Shown: positions 46,597 to 58,735, numbered from the stretch's first letter. The stretch: DNA of 64,000 nt from Lotus japonicus (GCF_012489685.1 NC_080044.1:21432369-21496368); one strand, 5' to 3'. Translations and numbers: made by a program. Notes: generated from the letters alone by a model not told the origin.

Positions 46597-46890
46597 TTGG
46601 GCAACCCAAATGGCCATTGGGACCCGAGCCACTGTAAGCCCTCGCCGAGTAGAGTTGGAGATGTCACACCTGATCTTACGGAAAAAGCGTGTGAGCAAAA
46701 CCTTGGTTCAAACAAACCAAGCAAAAGTACTAGTTAAACCTTACACACTTTCAATGTCGTTAAAAATATAATTCTGATTTAAGTTAAAAACACACAAAAT
46801 GGCAACATCGAACACGACGAGAAAGCAGGAAGAACGTCAAAAAAAATGAAGTCGAAACGCTCCTTATCAAAGCCCAGTTGCAATCATTTT
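46597..46890. other. Flank of the outer solo LTR, no gene seen
   Basis: Continues the sequence left of 12692, which has similar GC-richer blocks around 12550-12690. Together these two pieces are probably older retroelement sequence into which the outer LTR inserted. Confidence 0.4.
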
Positions 46891-47334
46891 TCAAAAAGTC
46901 TCATTAACATTCTCCCCTTCTTCATCTTCAACAGCCAGGAAACGCTCCTTGTCAAAGCCCGGTGGATCATCTGGACCGACCAAACCAGCTGGAGTAACTT
47001 TCTTGAAAGCCCCCATTGGACGAAGGTCCAGGTGGTCATGAAGGTGTCGAGCTTGGGCCTTGGCGAGAAAGAAGCCACGACCATGTTCTTCAGCAGTGGC
47101 AGCAACAGCTTCATCCTTCAACTTTTCCTTGAGTGCCTTGGCATCGGAGGATGCTTGGGCTTTCAGGTCCGCCACAACCTGGTTTCTAACCTCAACCTGA
47201 GCCATAGTCGCCGCGACAGCCTCGTCCATTGACGCCAAGTCACTGCGTAGGGACGCCAGTTCCTTATCCTTACCAGCAATAGACTCCTCCTTGGCACCTA
47301 TCACTCTAGCACGTGTGTCCGACTCTTTTTGCAT
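46891..47334 (-). pseudogene. Coiled-coil retroelement ORF fragment
   Basis: 147 residues open on the minus strand. The N-terminal two thirds is Ala/Glu/Lys/Asp-rich with heptads (GKDKELASLRSDLASMDEAV). The rest reads GRGFFLAKAQARHLHDHLDL and ends in an acidic tail. This resembles the C-terminal coiled-coil and helical region of plant proteins called putative gypsy-type transposon proteins. It is truncated on the N-terminal side and I see no matching element ends. Function not assignable. Confidence 0.4.
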
Positions 47335-48347
47335 CTCCTCAAGTTGCGGCTGGGTGGGCTGTTATCTTGGGCGGGTGTTTAAATAATTTTCTAGTACATC
47401 TTGGATGCCTATCTTTGTACTTTTATTTTTAGGAAATCTTCTCAAGATGATTTCGATTTAATTTGAAATGTTAAACCGCTGATTTATTTAATGTGAGATA
47501 AATGTAAGTTTTTTATAAGTATTTTTTTAACATGATAGTTTTTTGGCTTAATTTCAATTTTGGTCCCTGATGTTTCACAAATGTGCGATCTGCACCCCCT
47601 GTGTTTAAAACATGCGGTAAAGGTCCCTCATCTATCTAAAACGTGATAAAGATACCCTTCCGTTAACTTCCGCTAGGTTCCGTCTGTTGACCAAACGGAA
47701 ATGCTGACGTGTCACTTATTTAATTCATAAAATATAGGCTACTAATTGGTGACGGAAATAATCCGTCACAAAACCCTTCAGCCAACACCTCACGCTCTCA
47801 CTCTCACTTTCTCACCCGTTCACTCACATCTCTCACTCTCGTGTTTTTCTCCTCTCCCTCACTACATCATCTTCTTCATTTTTCTCTACCCTTTCCTCTT
47901 CAACCCAACACACCATGGCAGCATCCTTCTCCTTTATTCATCACCCTCATCATACTACTTCTCCTTCCTTCCTTGGCTGAACCACCACCTCCACGCACAC
48001 AACAACCACAGTTGGCCACAACCATGAAGCTCTGCCCCTGCAAATGGTCCAACGACCACCACCGAGCCGCAACCACCACCTGTCAATCGCGTGCTCCTCC
48101 CCATGTCCCAGCGAACACCGGCGCTCCAACAGCACCTCCCGATTCGAAGAAAATCGACACAAAACAGAGGAGATGAAACCCTAGCCACTGCCACCTTCTC
48201 GTCCCGATTTTGACGTCGTCTAACCTCCAATGGCAAAATCAACACCACGGTTAGACTCCCATTGAAGCTAGCTTCAAAACCCCTTAACCAATTTGATGAT
48301 CGGTCGTCGTCACTCCTACGACCGCCGTCGGCGCCGTCTCCGGCGAG

Positions 48348-49009
48348 TAGGGATGGCAGAGCAGCCCGAACCCGTGGGCACCCGACCCGACCCGATTTTT
48401 TAGGGTGAAAACCCGAGTTAAATGGGTTCGGGTTCGGGTTCGGGTTTTACCCGATTACTGTAACTGTTTTCGGGTTCGGGTTTGGGTTTGGCCAAACCCG
48501 CACCCGAACCCTACCCGAACCCGAACCCGACTCTGTATAAGTGAAATTCCAGATATATCCTTAGGTATATATATGTTATTAGAATAAAATTAGGGTTTGA
48601 GGTTCCACTTTCAGAGTTTCAGTTCACAGCTTTCTTCTTCACTGCTACCGTTCTCCTCTTCCAGTCCTGCTCTATTTAGTTTAGGGTTTGCTTCAGCTAC
48701 AAACTCATTACAAGTAGCTGACTGGCTGCTGCTGGATGTTCTTCAAGTAGTTTCCCCATTATTTCTTTTGTCAGGTTTTATAATTCAGGTTCTTTTTCGG
48801 GTCGGGTTTCCGGGTTCAGCTGTTTGTTTGTGGTTGTGTGCGGGTGTGGGCACGGGTCGGGTGAACCCGAAACCCAATGGGTTCGGGTGTGGGTTTAAGT
48901 TCACCACCCATTTCGGGTTCGGGTGCGGGTGCGGGTGTGGGTTTTTGATTTCGGGTTTGGGTTTGGGTTTGGCAAAACCCGCACCCTACCCGACCCATTG
49001 CCATCCCTA
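48348..49009. mobile_element. hAT element with CGGGTT arrays, TSD CCGGCGAG
   Basis: Flanked by CCGGCGAG at 48340-48347 and 49010-49017. Ends TAGGGATGGCA and TGCCATCCCTA are near-perfect inverted repeats of hAT type. Both subterminal regions are dense in CGGGTT/AACCCG repeats, which are probably transposase-binding sites. The middle (about 48590-48770) looks like a plant 5' leader and short exon. No transposase gene, so it is non-autonomous. Confidence 0.85.
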
Positions 49010-49964
49010 CCGGCGAGCATCATTCTGAAAATCAAGGGCAGGTTATGGGTGGTTGCAGCTCAGTTTGCTGGGGTGGGGTTGTTGGGAAAAAAAGAGAGGA
49101 AGAAGTTATCTGGGGATGGGGTGAGGGTGAGGGTGAGGTTGTTTGGGTGGTGGCTTAGCTTGCTGGTTATCAGTTTCGTAGTGATGGGGTCAGTGGTGGT
49201 GGTGGTGGAATGGAAGAGGGCACAAACCGACACCCCAAGGATCGAAGAATTGAAGCACAGAACTTAGTGTCACACTTTGGAGGCGCGATTCGGTGGTGTC
49301 GTCGTGGTGGAAGTCTCTCCGGCGAGCTCAACGACGAGGCGAGAGGAATGAAACGGGTGTGGTTCAACGGCAGTGGAAGGCAAAACAGAAAAGAGGATTT
49401 CATGGTGTCTCGGCATCGGGGTTTTCAGGTTGTTGAGTTTGGCTGGGATGGAGGTGAGTTCTTGGGGCTGTTGAAGGAAGGTACATGTGGTGGTGATTTG
49501 GAGACCGGGGGAAAGGGGATGACTTTGACTAATTTGGAGGAGGTCACGACACTTTCTCTTTGAGCACTTTTCTCTGTTTATCATGGAAAATTATATCTTC
49601 ATCTTATTCATTCTAATCCTTGGTTGTATAGGATTTGGACTGTAAAAGTGAGTTTTCTTATTGATTCTATGGGTTTTTTTTTTAGGAGTACAAAAAAATG
49701 GTTCAATCAGTGTGAAGATTGGTTTTCTATGAGGAAAAATGTAAGATTTCTCAACCTCCTTCAGGATTTTCAGACTGAAGGATGAAGAGTTTTCTAAAGG
49801 TGAAAATGAGTGTGGAAAAATGGGTTGCGGTGATGGTGTTGTGGTGCGGGGGTTGTTGGTTCTAGATTTTGTGTTGAAAGAAGTTGTGTTTCTGGAATTT
49901 TGTTGAAGAAGTTTGTGTTTCTGGATTTTATTTTTGATTCCACGTTTGTGTTTCTTTATCAGTA

Positions 49965-50140
49965 ATGATATATACACACCTCCTTATTTATACACTTCAT
50001 TTCCACATATTTTTATTTTTATCTCTCTTCTCTTATCATCTATCACATCTTATATTTTCTCTCTCTCTTACTTTTTCTTTTTTTCCTATCTCTATAATCC
50101 TCCATCTCTTTCCATCTCATTTTGAGGTGTGAACAAATAA
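49965..50140. mobile_element. Pyrimidine-rich MITE-like repeat, copy 2
   Basis: Ends ACACACCTCC and GAGGTGTGAA form short inverted repeats. The core is shared with 1925-2112. It lies inside the MULE-type element and has no ORF of note. Confidence 0.4.
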
Positions 50141-50628
50141 TTATTGGTTTCTGTATTGTGTTGAAGGAGGTTGTATTTCTGGATCTGGTTGGAAGAGGCA
50201 TGTGTTTGTGACGAATTATTTCCGTCACTAAATTTTCTTTTTCAGAATTAATGAATTTAATAATTGTGTTTTAAAAAAATGCACTGTTAACGAGTTTCGT
50301 TTAGTCAACTGATGGAACTTAATGGAAGGGCCTCAATAGATCATTCTGGAATAAGGAGGGATGTTGACCGCACATTTTAACCACAAGGGGTGCAGACCGC
50401 ACATTTATAAAACATCAGGGACCCAAACTGGAATTAAGCATATTGTTTTCTATTTTAAACTGACACACCAACGACTTATTACCTTAAACTTTTATTACCA
50501 AAAAAATGAGATAATTTATTAAATAAAACCTTTTGGTTGTTCGAAAAGAAAATGTAGAGTAGAGTGGTTATGACAGTTAAGAATGGCCCAAGACATCAAT
50601 GCTCTTCTCTCTTTGATGATTTATTGGA

Positions 50629-50781
50629 TTTTTATTTTTATTTTTATGATATGCAAATGTTAGTGGTTAGATGTTAGTAACTACAAATGCTCATCCTCAA
50701 GATTCGAACCCTAGACCTCCATCTCTAATATATGTTTCTACACTTAGCTCAACCAAGTGAGATACTCCTCCCACCCCATGT
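50629..50781 (-). mobile_element. tRNA-derived SINE with 9-bp TSD
   Basis: Minus strand: an A-box-like TTGGTTGAGCTAAGTG (within 50741-50760), then B box GGTTCGAATC (50701-50710), then an A-rich tail AAAAATAAAAATAAAAAT. Flanks TTTATTGGA at 50620-50628 and 50782-50790 form the TSD. This is the layout of a plant SINE copied from RNA polymerase III transcripts. Confidence 0.75.
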
Positions 50782-50790
50782 TTTATTGGA

Positions 50791-51175
50791 AGTGATAACT
50801 GATAAGCCACCCTATTGGCTCAATAAACTAATGATTAACAACTTCTCATATCTAATCCTCCTTATTTTGACAGCCAAACATACCTTTAATAAAAAAAACC
50901 AATTGCAAAGATTTTTCAGAGGAATAGGGCCAATTTTACAGGGGACGATTCGATTCCATTGTCTTCTTCTAAAGGGTGTACTTTTTTTCTAGTTTTGAAA
51001 TTTATAACCTGTTTCATGCCATGGAAATCAAAACAGGTACAAAGGAAAATTAATAGACACAGGCTTGCAGTATCTATTTCTAGCTATTTGTTGATCATTG
51101 AAGTGAAGTAAATATAGTTTCTTCTCCACTCCTTTCCACTTATTGAGGATACAAAATCCTAAACATGTACCATCA
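50791..51175. other. Intergenic, no gene seen
   Basis: AT-rich sequence between the SINE and the gene relic. Nothing recognisable. Confidence 0.5.
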
Positions 51176-52267
51176 TCAACATCCCAATTTTAACCATTTG
51201 AGCCACTTCCTATTATAACCCGTTCTTGACATGGCTTTGACTCGTCTTCTGCAAGATGGTGAGTTTAATGGTGAGTTTAATGAACAAGCCTCCACATTAA
51301 CACTGCTATCCTGCAACACCACAAAGCTGAACATTAAAATGCAATAAGGTGGAGTGGAAATGTGTCTACATACACATACAGAAAGAAAAACCAATGTGTG
51401 ATAGTGCATCCATGTCTGGATACATTGAGTAAAACCACCGTGGAAATTAAGCACATGGAAAGTCGATCCATTCCACCGTAATTTTGACTCAGTTTTTCAC
51501 CGTGTATCTAAACATGCACTTAATTTTTGTGGACCACTAAAATTACCTGTGTCATAAGAGGATCCTGATTCTCTCTTGAAGGGCAAGATCCTAGCTTTTC
51601 AGCTACTAAAGAAGTGGAAGAACTAGACCTCGAGGTGTTTCCCAAGTCCATGTGTATGTTCAGCTGAACCATTAAAAGCAAAAACTTTTTATAGTTTTAG
51701 TGCAGTTTCTGCTTATAAAACTAAGACCTATGTAACCAAAAAGTATATTGGGGGGGGGGGGGGTAATGTTAAATTATAATCAACAATCACAAATGTGGCT
51801 GCAATTTTTGGTGCTTGAGAAAAATTCAACTACAACTACATTTTGTTTCCTAATTTTTCACATTCTTAAGGATCATAATGTAAATGTAACTGAATTGATC
51901 ATAATTTAAAACACCATACTATTTTACTTTTACCTTAATTACTCTATTTTCTAGCAGTGCTATACGATCCAGCAAGTGCCTTTGTGTTGAGCCTCTTCAA
52001 GTGAATAGGACAAGCTCTTGCATTGTTCATCGGGTTCTGAACATTTGTCAACAGCAACATGTACAGCAGAATGCCCTGCTATGGAACAGTTTTTCTCTTC
52101 CAGAAACAGAAGCTGTATTATCAGGAATGATCAATGTATCAATTGGAAACATAGACAAAAGTGAAAATCTGAAGAAAATCTTAATTTACCACACGTTCGA
52201 GGCGATCCAATCTCTGAAGAATCGACAAGGGTGGATTAAGCTCTTCTCTTGCATTTGTGTTCATCAT
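51176..52267 (-). pseudogene. Four-exon relic of a plant gene, frameshifted
   Basis: Exons at about 52267-52190, 52112-51934, 51663-51547 and 51310-51176, each bounded by GT...AG and all joining in phase 0. Coding pieces include LNPPLSILQRLDRLERV, LLDRIALLENRVIK, LNIHMDLGNTSRSSSSTSLV and a basic tail NRKWLKWLKLGC before TGA. Exon 2 needs a one-base shift between SLEEAQHK and the LLDRIALL segment. Leucine-rich helices, a Ser-rich linker and a basic C-terminus suggest the end of a plant coiled-coil protein. The family is not recognised. An AG precedes the first exon, so more exons may be missing upstream. Confidence 0.5.
51750..51763. repeat. 14-base poly(G) run
   Basis: Fourteen consecutive G in an intron of the gene relic, in AT-rich surroundings. 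Exact length may be uncertain from sequencing. Confidence 0.9.
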
Positions 52268-53589
52268 TTCTAATTACTAATCAAACAAATTATATGTACA
52301 CATGCAAATGATGCAACTGATTGCAATCAGAAAAAAAATGGTTATAAGAAATGCAGAATGTGAAAACATTCACTATAGGAGGACAAAAGAGGAAGAGAAC
52401 ATCAAACGGCATGTATGTAGCAGTGCCTAAAGTTCACCATTTGGCGAATATTTTGTTGGATTTTAAAGGCATATGGAGTGAATTGTAGCTGTAACCTTCC
52501 CATACCCTTTATTTTGTCAGCATTCACATGCATTAATTCAAAGATTTTCACAAGGAGTGGCTGTGGAATGACTGTGTATGGGTTGACTTTAAGTACGTGT
52601 CAGAGATCTTGCAAGATCATTATATTAAATAGTGCAAATAGTTATATAGTGTGAAAGCTACTCTTGATTTCCTTACTGTGTTCACATACATTCCAAAGTA
52701 TGGAAGAAGAATGGGTGACTCCGTGACTATATTATGATTATTCTTAGCTGTATCTTCTAAAGCATGGCTACTTCGTTTTTCTGAGCCGGATATTTTTGAG
52801 GTATGAGGTACATACGCTATTTTTTTATTTTTTTTAGATAGATGTCATCCATAAGAGACAACTTTGTTTGAGCCGGCAATATCGATATCTTGGTTGGGCT
52901 CTCAATAGAAAAAAAAAATTACATTCATAAAACTTGTTTTTTGAAAGTCATTCATAAGACTTGAGTACATGTATATGTTTGAATACGTAACTGACAAATA
53001 TGTATGAAAACCACTTATGAATAAAACCATTTTTCATTTAAAAATAGTTTTTTCTTTCTATTTCTCTCCATTTTCATTTGCCTTCTCACTCAATCACACT
53101 CAATTAACGAGTTTGAAAATGATCGGTGAACATATAAATAGTATCAAACACCCAATACCTTCAATTTGGAATTTTGTGGCGGTTTTTTACCACTTCAAAC
53201 TGTATTGTTGGATGTCAAATATTCACCAATAATTGCTATGACAAGTTTCTTGCTTCATTTATTTCTTTTCCTAAATTGTTTTCGCACCCAAGAATATTGG
53301 GCTGAGAGGCCCATTAAGCCGGAGCAAGCTCAACCTTTTTTAGTGTACAAAAACTACTTGAGAGCGGTTGGTATTGGGCCTGATACAGCTTCAATACCAT
53401 TTTGGTTTAGCTAGTGTTGTGTCATTCAAAGCATATCACCATCATATTTTTTTTTCACTCTATTTTCACATCCATTTTCTATATCTCTCCTGTCTCATTT
53501 AATCATATCACCATCATATCTTTCTCTTCTTCTTGTACCACGGCCACGCTATTTCCACTTAAGTGTGAATGAAATTTTATACATATTAA
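52268..53589. other. Intergenic DNA, no gene seen
   Basis: AT-rich. 53440-53580 weakly resembles the pyrimidine-rich MITE family seen at 1925 and 49965. The frames at 53017-53414 show no protein family features. Confidence 0.5.
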
Positions 53590-53603
53590 TTAGTGTTCTT
53601 TAC

Positions 53604-53618
53604 CCGTGCGTTGCACGG
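53604..53618 (-). other. Helitron 3' terminal hairpin
   Basis: Perfect 6-bp stem, CCGTGC and GCACGG, around a 3-nt loop close to the CTAA end; the rolling-circle termination signal of Helitrons. Confidence 0.85.
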
Positions 53619-54172
53619 CGATTAATTTTATTATAAAGATAAATCAGTAGTAACGTGTTTTTATCTTAGTTTAGACTCTTTTCAGTAAGTATATATAAAA
53701 GATATGGAACAGAACATATTTTACAAACATGTAGATGAATTGACCACAGTAAATATATTTATTTGATGAGGTTGTAGATACCTCACATGGACTATACTTG
53801 AATAGTAATAACAACCACGTTTTTAAGTAATACATTACATGGAAATTGAAATAAGATAAAAATAACAATGACAGCAACATGAAAAACTTCATAACCGAGC
53901 TTGTTGTCAATCAAACATATTTGTCCTATTGAACCTAGAAAGGAAGGAAAAATTATTAGTGTAATAATCAGTAACTAATACAAATATAAAATATGTATAA
54001 TTTGAAATTGTAAGCTAACCTTATAGAAACGTCATTACACCTTCAAATTAGATGACCAATAATTTGCTTGATATCTTTTTATGCTGTAAAACAATAAAGA
54101 GAATAACTATATCAGTTTTTCTATTTCTACCATTTAAATTGAAAAAAACCTTGATAAATAAACACTTACATG

Positions 54173-57100
54173 TCAAATATTATCAAAGACTTCTTGATAC
54201 ACTACGTTGCGTGTAGTGTTAGTTACAACTCCTTCGTCATCTATGATGAGCATCTTCAACCCTTTTCTAGATTTAACTCTAGAAAGTGCAACATATAACT
54301 GCCCGTGAGTAAAGACAGACCTTGGCAAATACAGTCCAACATGAGATAAAGATTGTCCCTAACTTTTGTTTATAGTCATTGCAAAACATAGAGCAACAGG
54401 GAATTGTCTGCGCTGGAATTTGAATGGAATGTCAGAATTAGATGGAGTTAAGCTCATCCTTGGAATAAATGTTGTTTCACCCATATTGTTTCCATTCAAA
54501 ACAGTAGCAACAATTATATATTTAGTCAAAGCATTGACTATCATTCGAGTGCCATTACACAACCCTGCAGCTTGGTCTATGTTTTGAATGAGCATGATAG
54601 GGACACCAGCTTTTAGTTTAATTGCATGGTTTGGAATTCCAGAGCATTTGAAATCATTTAAGAATTCAGATGTAAACCATTATGCATTGACACCCGAATC
54701 TTCGTCTGACTTGCACGGAGTATCACAACTCAAATATTCTATTTCATCACCAGGAATCATTGCTAACATAAAGTTGTTGATTTTCTCTACACATTCAAGG
54801 GTTGGTGCAAGGATCGCTCTTTCTTGAAAGAATGAATTTTTTTGCAAATTATGTGCAAGTTTTGGATATGCAAAATTAACTAATTCAAGCAACGGTTCCT
54901 TACACTGTTCAATAAGAAGATCTGGAGGAATCTCAATAAGTGTTTCTTCCTCATCAATCGTTTTAACTGTACCATCTCCCACTTGAAGCAACCAATCTGC
55001 AAACTCTTTTACAGGCAGGAAGGTCATTGCCGCTCTAAATTGATTAATAATTTTTTGATCAACACATAGTTTCTTGACACGGTACGATTTCTCAAACTTT
55101 GATGGTAAACTATTTCCAACTTCAATCTTGAATAAAAAGGTTTTGTTGATCAAATTCAAAATTTTGGTCAGGATTGTTAAAGGATCAGAACCCTGCAATT
55201 GTGGGAAAAAAACATATAAATATGGTTAATAAGTTATATATAAATGATAAAATTGATGATACGATATTGGGTTAATTCATACAGTAGTTTCAAGCAGATC
55301 TGAGCATGATTTGTTTAGCAGCGCAGTAGCCTCCTGATAAAAAATGACAAAGGTAGCAGTGTCTTTTGAATCCATCACCCGAAGTTGTAGTCTGAATTTG
55401 TGAGCCGGAGAAACAACGTGACGATTACATGGCTCACAGAAATACATACCGTCGGCAGGATATACCTTCTTGCTACACTTGCACGCAGGGTAGTACCAAT
55501 CCATACCCTCTGCAATATACTTAACAGTACCAAGAACAACACAATAGGACTTCTGAAAAATTAAAATCAATAATTTTAGAATGTGTGATATATGTTGCAT
55601 TTAAATAGTGTAGGCAGGCTAAAGAAATTGATTGTATGAATTTCAATTCATACACATGGTATATGTATTCAAATTTGAACTCTGAATCACATTAACACCA
55701 TTTAAAATGCCTGAAATAATTCAATCAATCATGAATTCTAAAGGGGCTTACTCAATAAAATGACTACCACTTTACAAACATTTTTAATGACGTAAAAGTC
55801 ATATATAGATTAGTTTTTTGGTTCATAGCAAAGAAAGTATCAATGATTGGTTTTATTAGACCCTAAATCTCATAAACTTTAACGTGGTTTATTTTCTGCA
55901 GTTGGCATCAGTGATTCGTTTTTAATGCAGTTCATGATTTATTTTCTGAAGTCAAATACAGGTTATAAATTTAAAGTGATATACCTTAAGACTTAATAAT
56001 TTTTTAATCGGTAAAGATTTTGAAATTCTAAAATTTCATGAACCCTCTGAAAATACAGTGGGTGGTTATTGCAGGAATTGATTCCATGGAAAAATTAAGT
56101 CTAAAAATAAAAACATATGAACCCATATACATACCTCTGCAAGATCTTTTAGTTGCTCAATGGTTTTTCCATCATTCTGCTTTAGAAAATCATCTTCGGG
56201 GTAGATTTCTTTGCAGAATCTTGCAGAGGACTAATGACATGCACCGTATTATCATGTGATTCCAAAAACCTAGAAGATAGACGATTAAATAATTTGATAT
56301 CAATAAAAAAATGAGAGTAATTTAAACAACAGAACTGAACTCACCGAGTTCGGAGGGGAGCAGCTTCTTCTATGAGAGGATTAAAAAGAACCTTTGTAGC
56401 TTCATAAACATTTTGGAGACTTGTCTTACCTGTAAAATAAAAATTATGAATGTTTTCAAAAAATTTGTCACTGCACTTTAATTATTTGACACCAGATGCA
56501 ACTTTAAAATACCTTTGAAGGGCTTTACTTTGACACAACTCAAAACAACAACGACATTGGTTGCATCAGCAGATCCAAGGTAACCAACGACCTTATCAAC
56601 ATACTTTCCAAAAAAGGCGCATTCAACCCGAGCCCTATTAAGACGAATGAGAAATTATAAAACCATAAAAACTTAAAAATTAAAGATGTACAAAATTTGA
56701 AATAAGGTATGAAATTTGGGTGTACCCGTCTTGGTCAAGTTCAATAGTAATTCTTTTCTGCTTCCCACCATCTCTTTCGAATTCTTGTTCAGCACTTGCA
56801 CCAGTGAGAATTCCAATGACATCTGCAAAATCATAGCATCATTAATCCAAATCTCTGAATAGTAATTTAAAAATCAAAAGGCCGAAAAAGAGTATATACC
56901 TATAAGAAAAGACGTATCAAGATTCTTGAACATTATATCAGATATCGGCACAAAATTGTACGGGCTTAAATCGATGGCCTTGTTGGGAACCAAGCGCACA
57001 GATGTATGAATATCAAAGTTGATCTTGAATGGATGCCCGGTTGGTCGGAAATCACGTCCGCTTTCACCAACGCCAAAGAACGAAATCTGATATACACGAC

Positions 57101-57400
57101 CCTCACTTAGCAAAGATTGGAATCGGTATATCAGAGTCTTCCTAACGATCGCATGAATCTTACAACCTTGAAATTCATTAAAATGAGAACATAAGCGATT
57201 TATAGTTTAAGCAAAAAAGGACGTAAAACATGATGTTTATGTGAAAAGTGATTTACCTTTTCATCCATAAGGATTATGTCCATGGAAAATGGAAGCTTGG
57301 ATCAATATAAGCTAGGGCTAAGCCACAAATGGTTTACCTTAGCTACGATAGACCAATTTTCTTTAGAGGCATCAATGGTGGCAAGATCGTTGATTGCCAT
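54173..57400 (-). pseudogene. RPA1-like OB-fold gene fused to PIF1 helicase C-terminus
   Basis: Multi-exon minus-strand gene. Exon 1 (MAINDLATIDASKENWSIVA) and exon 2 (VYQISFFGVGESGRDFRP, DLSPYNFVP) are the DUF223/RPA1 N-terminal OB fold. Middle exons (about 56350-56830) continue it. Exon 55552-55283 has the RPA zinc ribbon (WYYPACKCSKKVYPADGMYF, CEPCNRH). The exon starting at 55192 finishes the RPA C-terminal fold (FEKSYRVKKLCVD). It runs in the same frame into PIF1-type helicase sequence: FADWLLQVGDGTV, FFQERAILAPT, LIQNIDQAAGLCNGTRMIVN, FTHGQLYVALSRVKSRKG. Stops at 57302-57304, 54680-54682 and 54359-54361 show decay. RPA binds single-stranded DNA, and such genes commonly travel in plant Helitrons. 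Confidence 0.75.
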
Positions 57401-58079
57401 TCGAACAAAGTATATTTCAAAGCTAATAGTTGGTGGGAGAAAAGGATGAAGTTTAAGAATATAATGAGGTGATTTATATAGGAATTGGAGAATTAGGGTT
57501 ACTGGTATATTCATCTTAAAAAAGGAAAAAAAAAAAAAGGCAACGCACGGATGGTATTTGTCTAGCAGCGAATTCTGATTCTTTTTGTAATAGTCCAGTT
57601 GTTGACTATACAGCGCGTAATCAATGTTAATAAGAAACACGCTCATTCTGATGAGCTATTAAAGGAAAATCTGATTCAAACCATTAATTGTGTTATCATA
57701 TTAATTTCTTTCAAGTATTAATCACATTATTTACATTACTTCCCCTCTAGTATTGCTGACCCTGTCCGTGAATTGCTCATGAGAATTTTCACACATAAAA
57801 TTGCTTGACTTTTTTGAAAATTGATCGATGAGTATAATGGTTTGAATGCAAAAAGAAATTTGCAGAATGGAGTCATTTATTAACACTGTTGATTAATATT
57901 TTCCAAAACTAATTATTATATTTTCAAAAACTAAATTTCCTTATCCATGACAACCAATAATTTGAATTTTTTTGAATGAAATTAATTAGGGGTTATAAAA
58001 CAATTAAAACTAAATTATCATTCAAATGACTTTGATTAATGGGCCTCCATAAAAAAAAACTGAAATTAATATGGGCTTA

Positions 58080-58210
58080 TACTATTTTGGTCCAAATAAA
58101 TCAGAAGGTGACACTTGTCCGGCAAAGAGGGGGGTGGTTTAGAATAATTTTTGGAGTGCCAAGTCATGGAGGTGGGGCTCACAACCTTCCTCTTTTCTAA
58201 AGTATATAGA
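58080..58210 (-). repeat. Helitron 5' end, repeated at 61.8 kb
   Basis: The last 130 bp (the 5' end on the minus strand) share GAGTGCCAAGTCATGGAGGT and TTCCTCTTTTCTAAAGTATA with 61800-61934 in the same orientation. Confidence 0.85.
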
Positions 58211-58735
58211 TAGATGATCATCAAATCCTTTATTTTGTACATTACTGCACCAAATCAATGTATGATCAGTTTGCATCAAATGAATTGAAATTCAAGCGCG
58301 TGGATATACTAATACAACTATTCAATAATGGTTTCTGTCTTTCTGAGATTTCAAATCTAGCTTCATTCGGTTTTGGGACCTTGATTTGAAATTGAATCGA
58401 AGCTAATTTTGGGATATTAACTGATTCTTGCAAATTCACATAATCAAAATTTTGGTCCTATGGGGTTGATTCAGTTCCATCTGAATTTTCATTTGAAGAT
58501 CAGAAAAGAAGAATGAATTCAGCCATTATTTTCCACCTTGATGAAATTTTTGGTTCACATCTGGAATCAATGGCCGTAAAACAATAAATATGATTTGGTC
58601 AATGCCTTCAATTATATAACATAAAATGAAAACCATTTAATTATTATAGTAGTAGGCGGTGTAAAAGTTTGAAGGAAATATAGCAACCTGAATTAATTCA
58701 ACCATTTTTGAAACGCTGAATTGACGGAAATTGTA
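58211..58735. other. Short intergenic stretch
   Basis: AT-rich, no gene. Contains AGGCGGTGTAAAAGT (58654-58668), whose reverse complement is at 61561-61575 on the other side of the MULE. Confidence 0.5.

Larger units (their letters stand above)
47545..50440. mobile_element. MULE-type element with about 240-bp inverted repeats
   Basis: The ends GGCTTAATTTCAATTTTGG and its near-complement TGGAATTAAGC at the right open imperfect terminal inverted repeats of about 240 bp. Both contain GGTCCCTGATGTTT and the palindrome GTGACGGAAATAATCCGTCAC or a one-base variant. Flanks TAGTTTTTT (47536-47544) and TATTGTTTT (50441-50449) match at 7 of 9, fitting a decayed 9-bp TSD. No transposase is present. The interior is GC-richer with short Pro- and Val-rich frames that may be captured host DNA. 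A hAT element and a MITE-like repeat sit inside. Confidence 0.65.
53590..58210 (-). mobile_element. Helitron carrying an RPA-helicase gene relic
   Basis: Read on the minus strand it begins TCTATATACTTTAG after an A. It ends with the hairpin CCGTGC-AAC-GCACGG (53604-53618), 13 bases before a terminal CTAA followed by T. This is the canonical 5'-TC, 3' hairpin plus CTRR, A/T-insertion pattern, with no TSD. About 4.6 kb. The Rep (HUH) nuclease and helicase motifs I-III are absent, so it is non-autonomous. Confidence 0.85.

Noticed and set aside
48400..48980. CGGGTT runs as telomeric repeats
   Set aside because: Plant telomeres are TTTAGGG; these runs are subterminal repeats of a hAT element with a TSD.
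49591..49977. 128-codon minus-strand ORF
   Set aside because: Lys/Ser/Thr/Pro-rich translation of low-complexity DNA inside the MULE; no domain and no conserved pattern.
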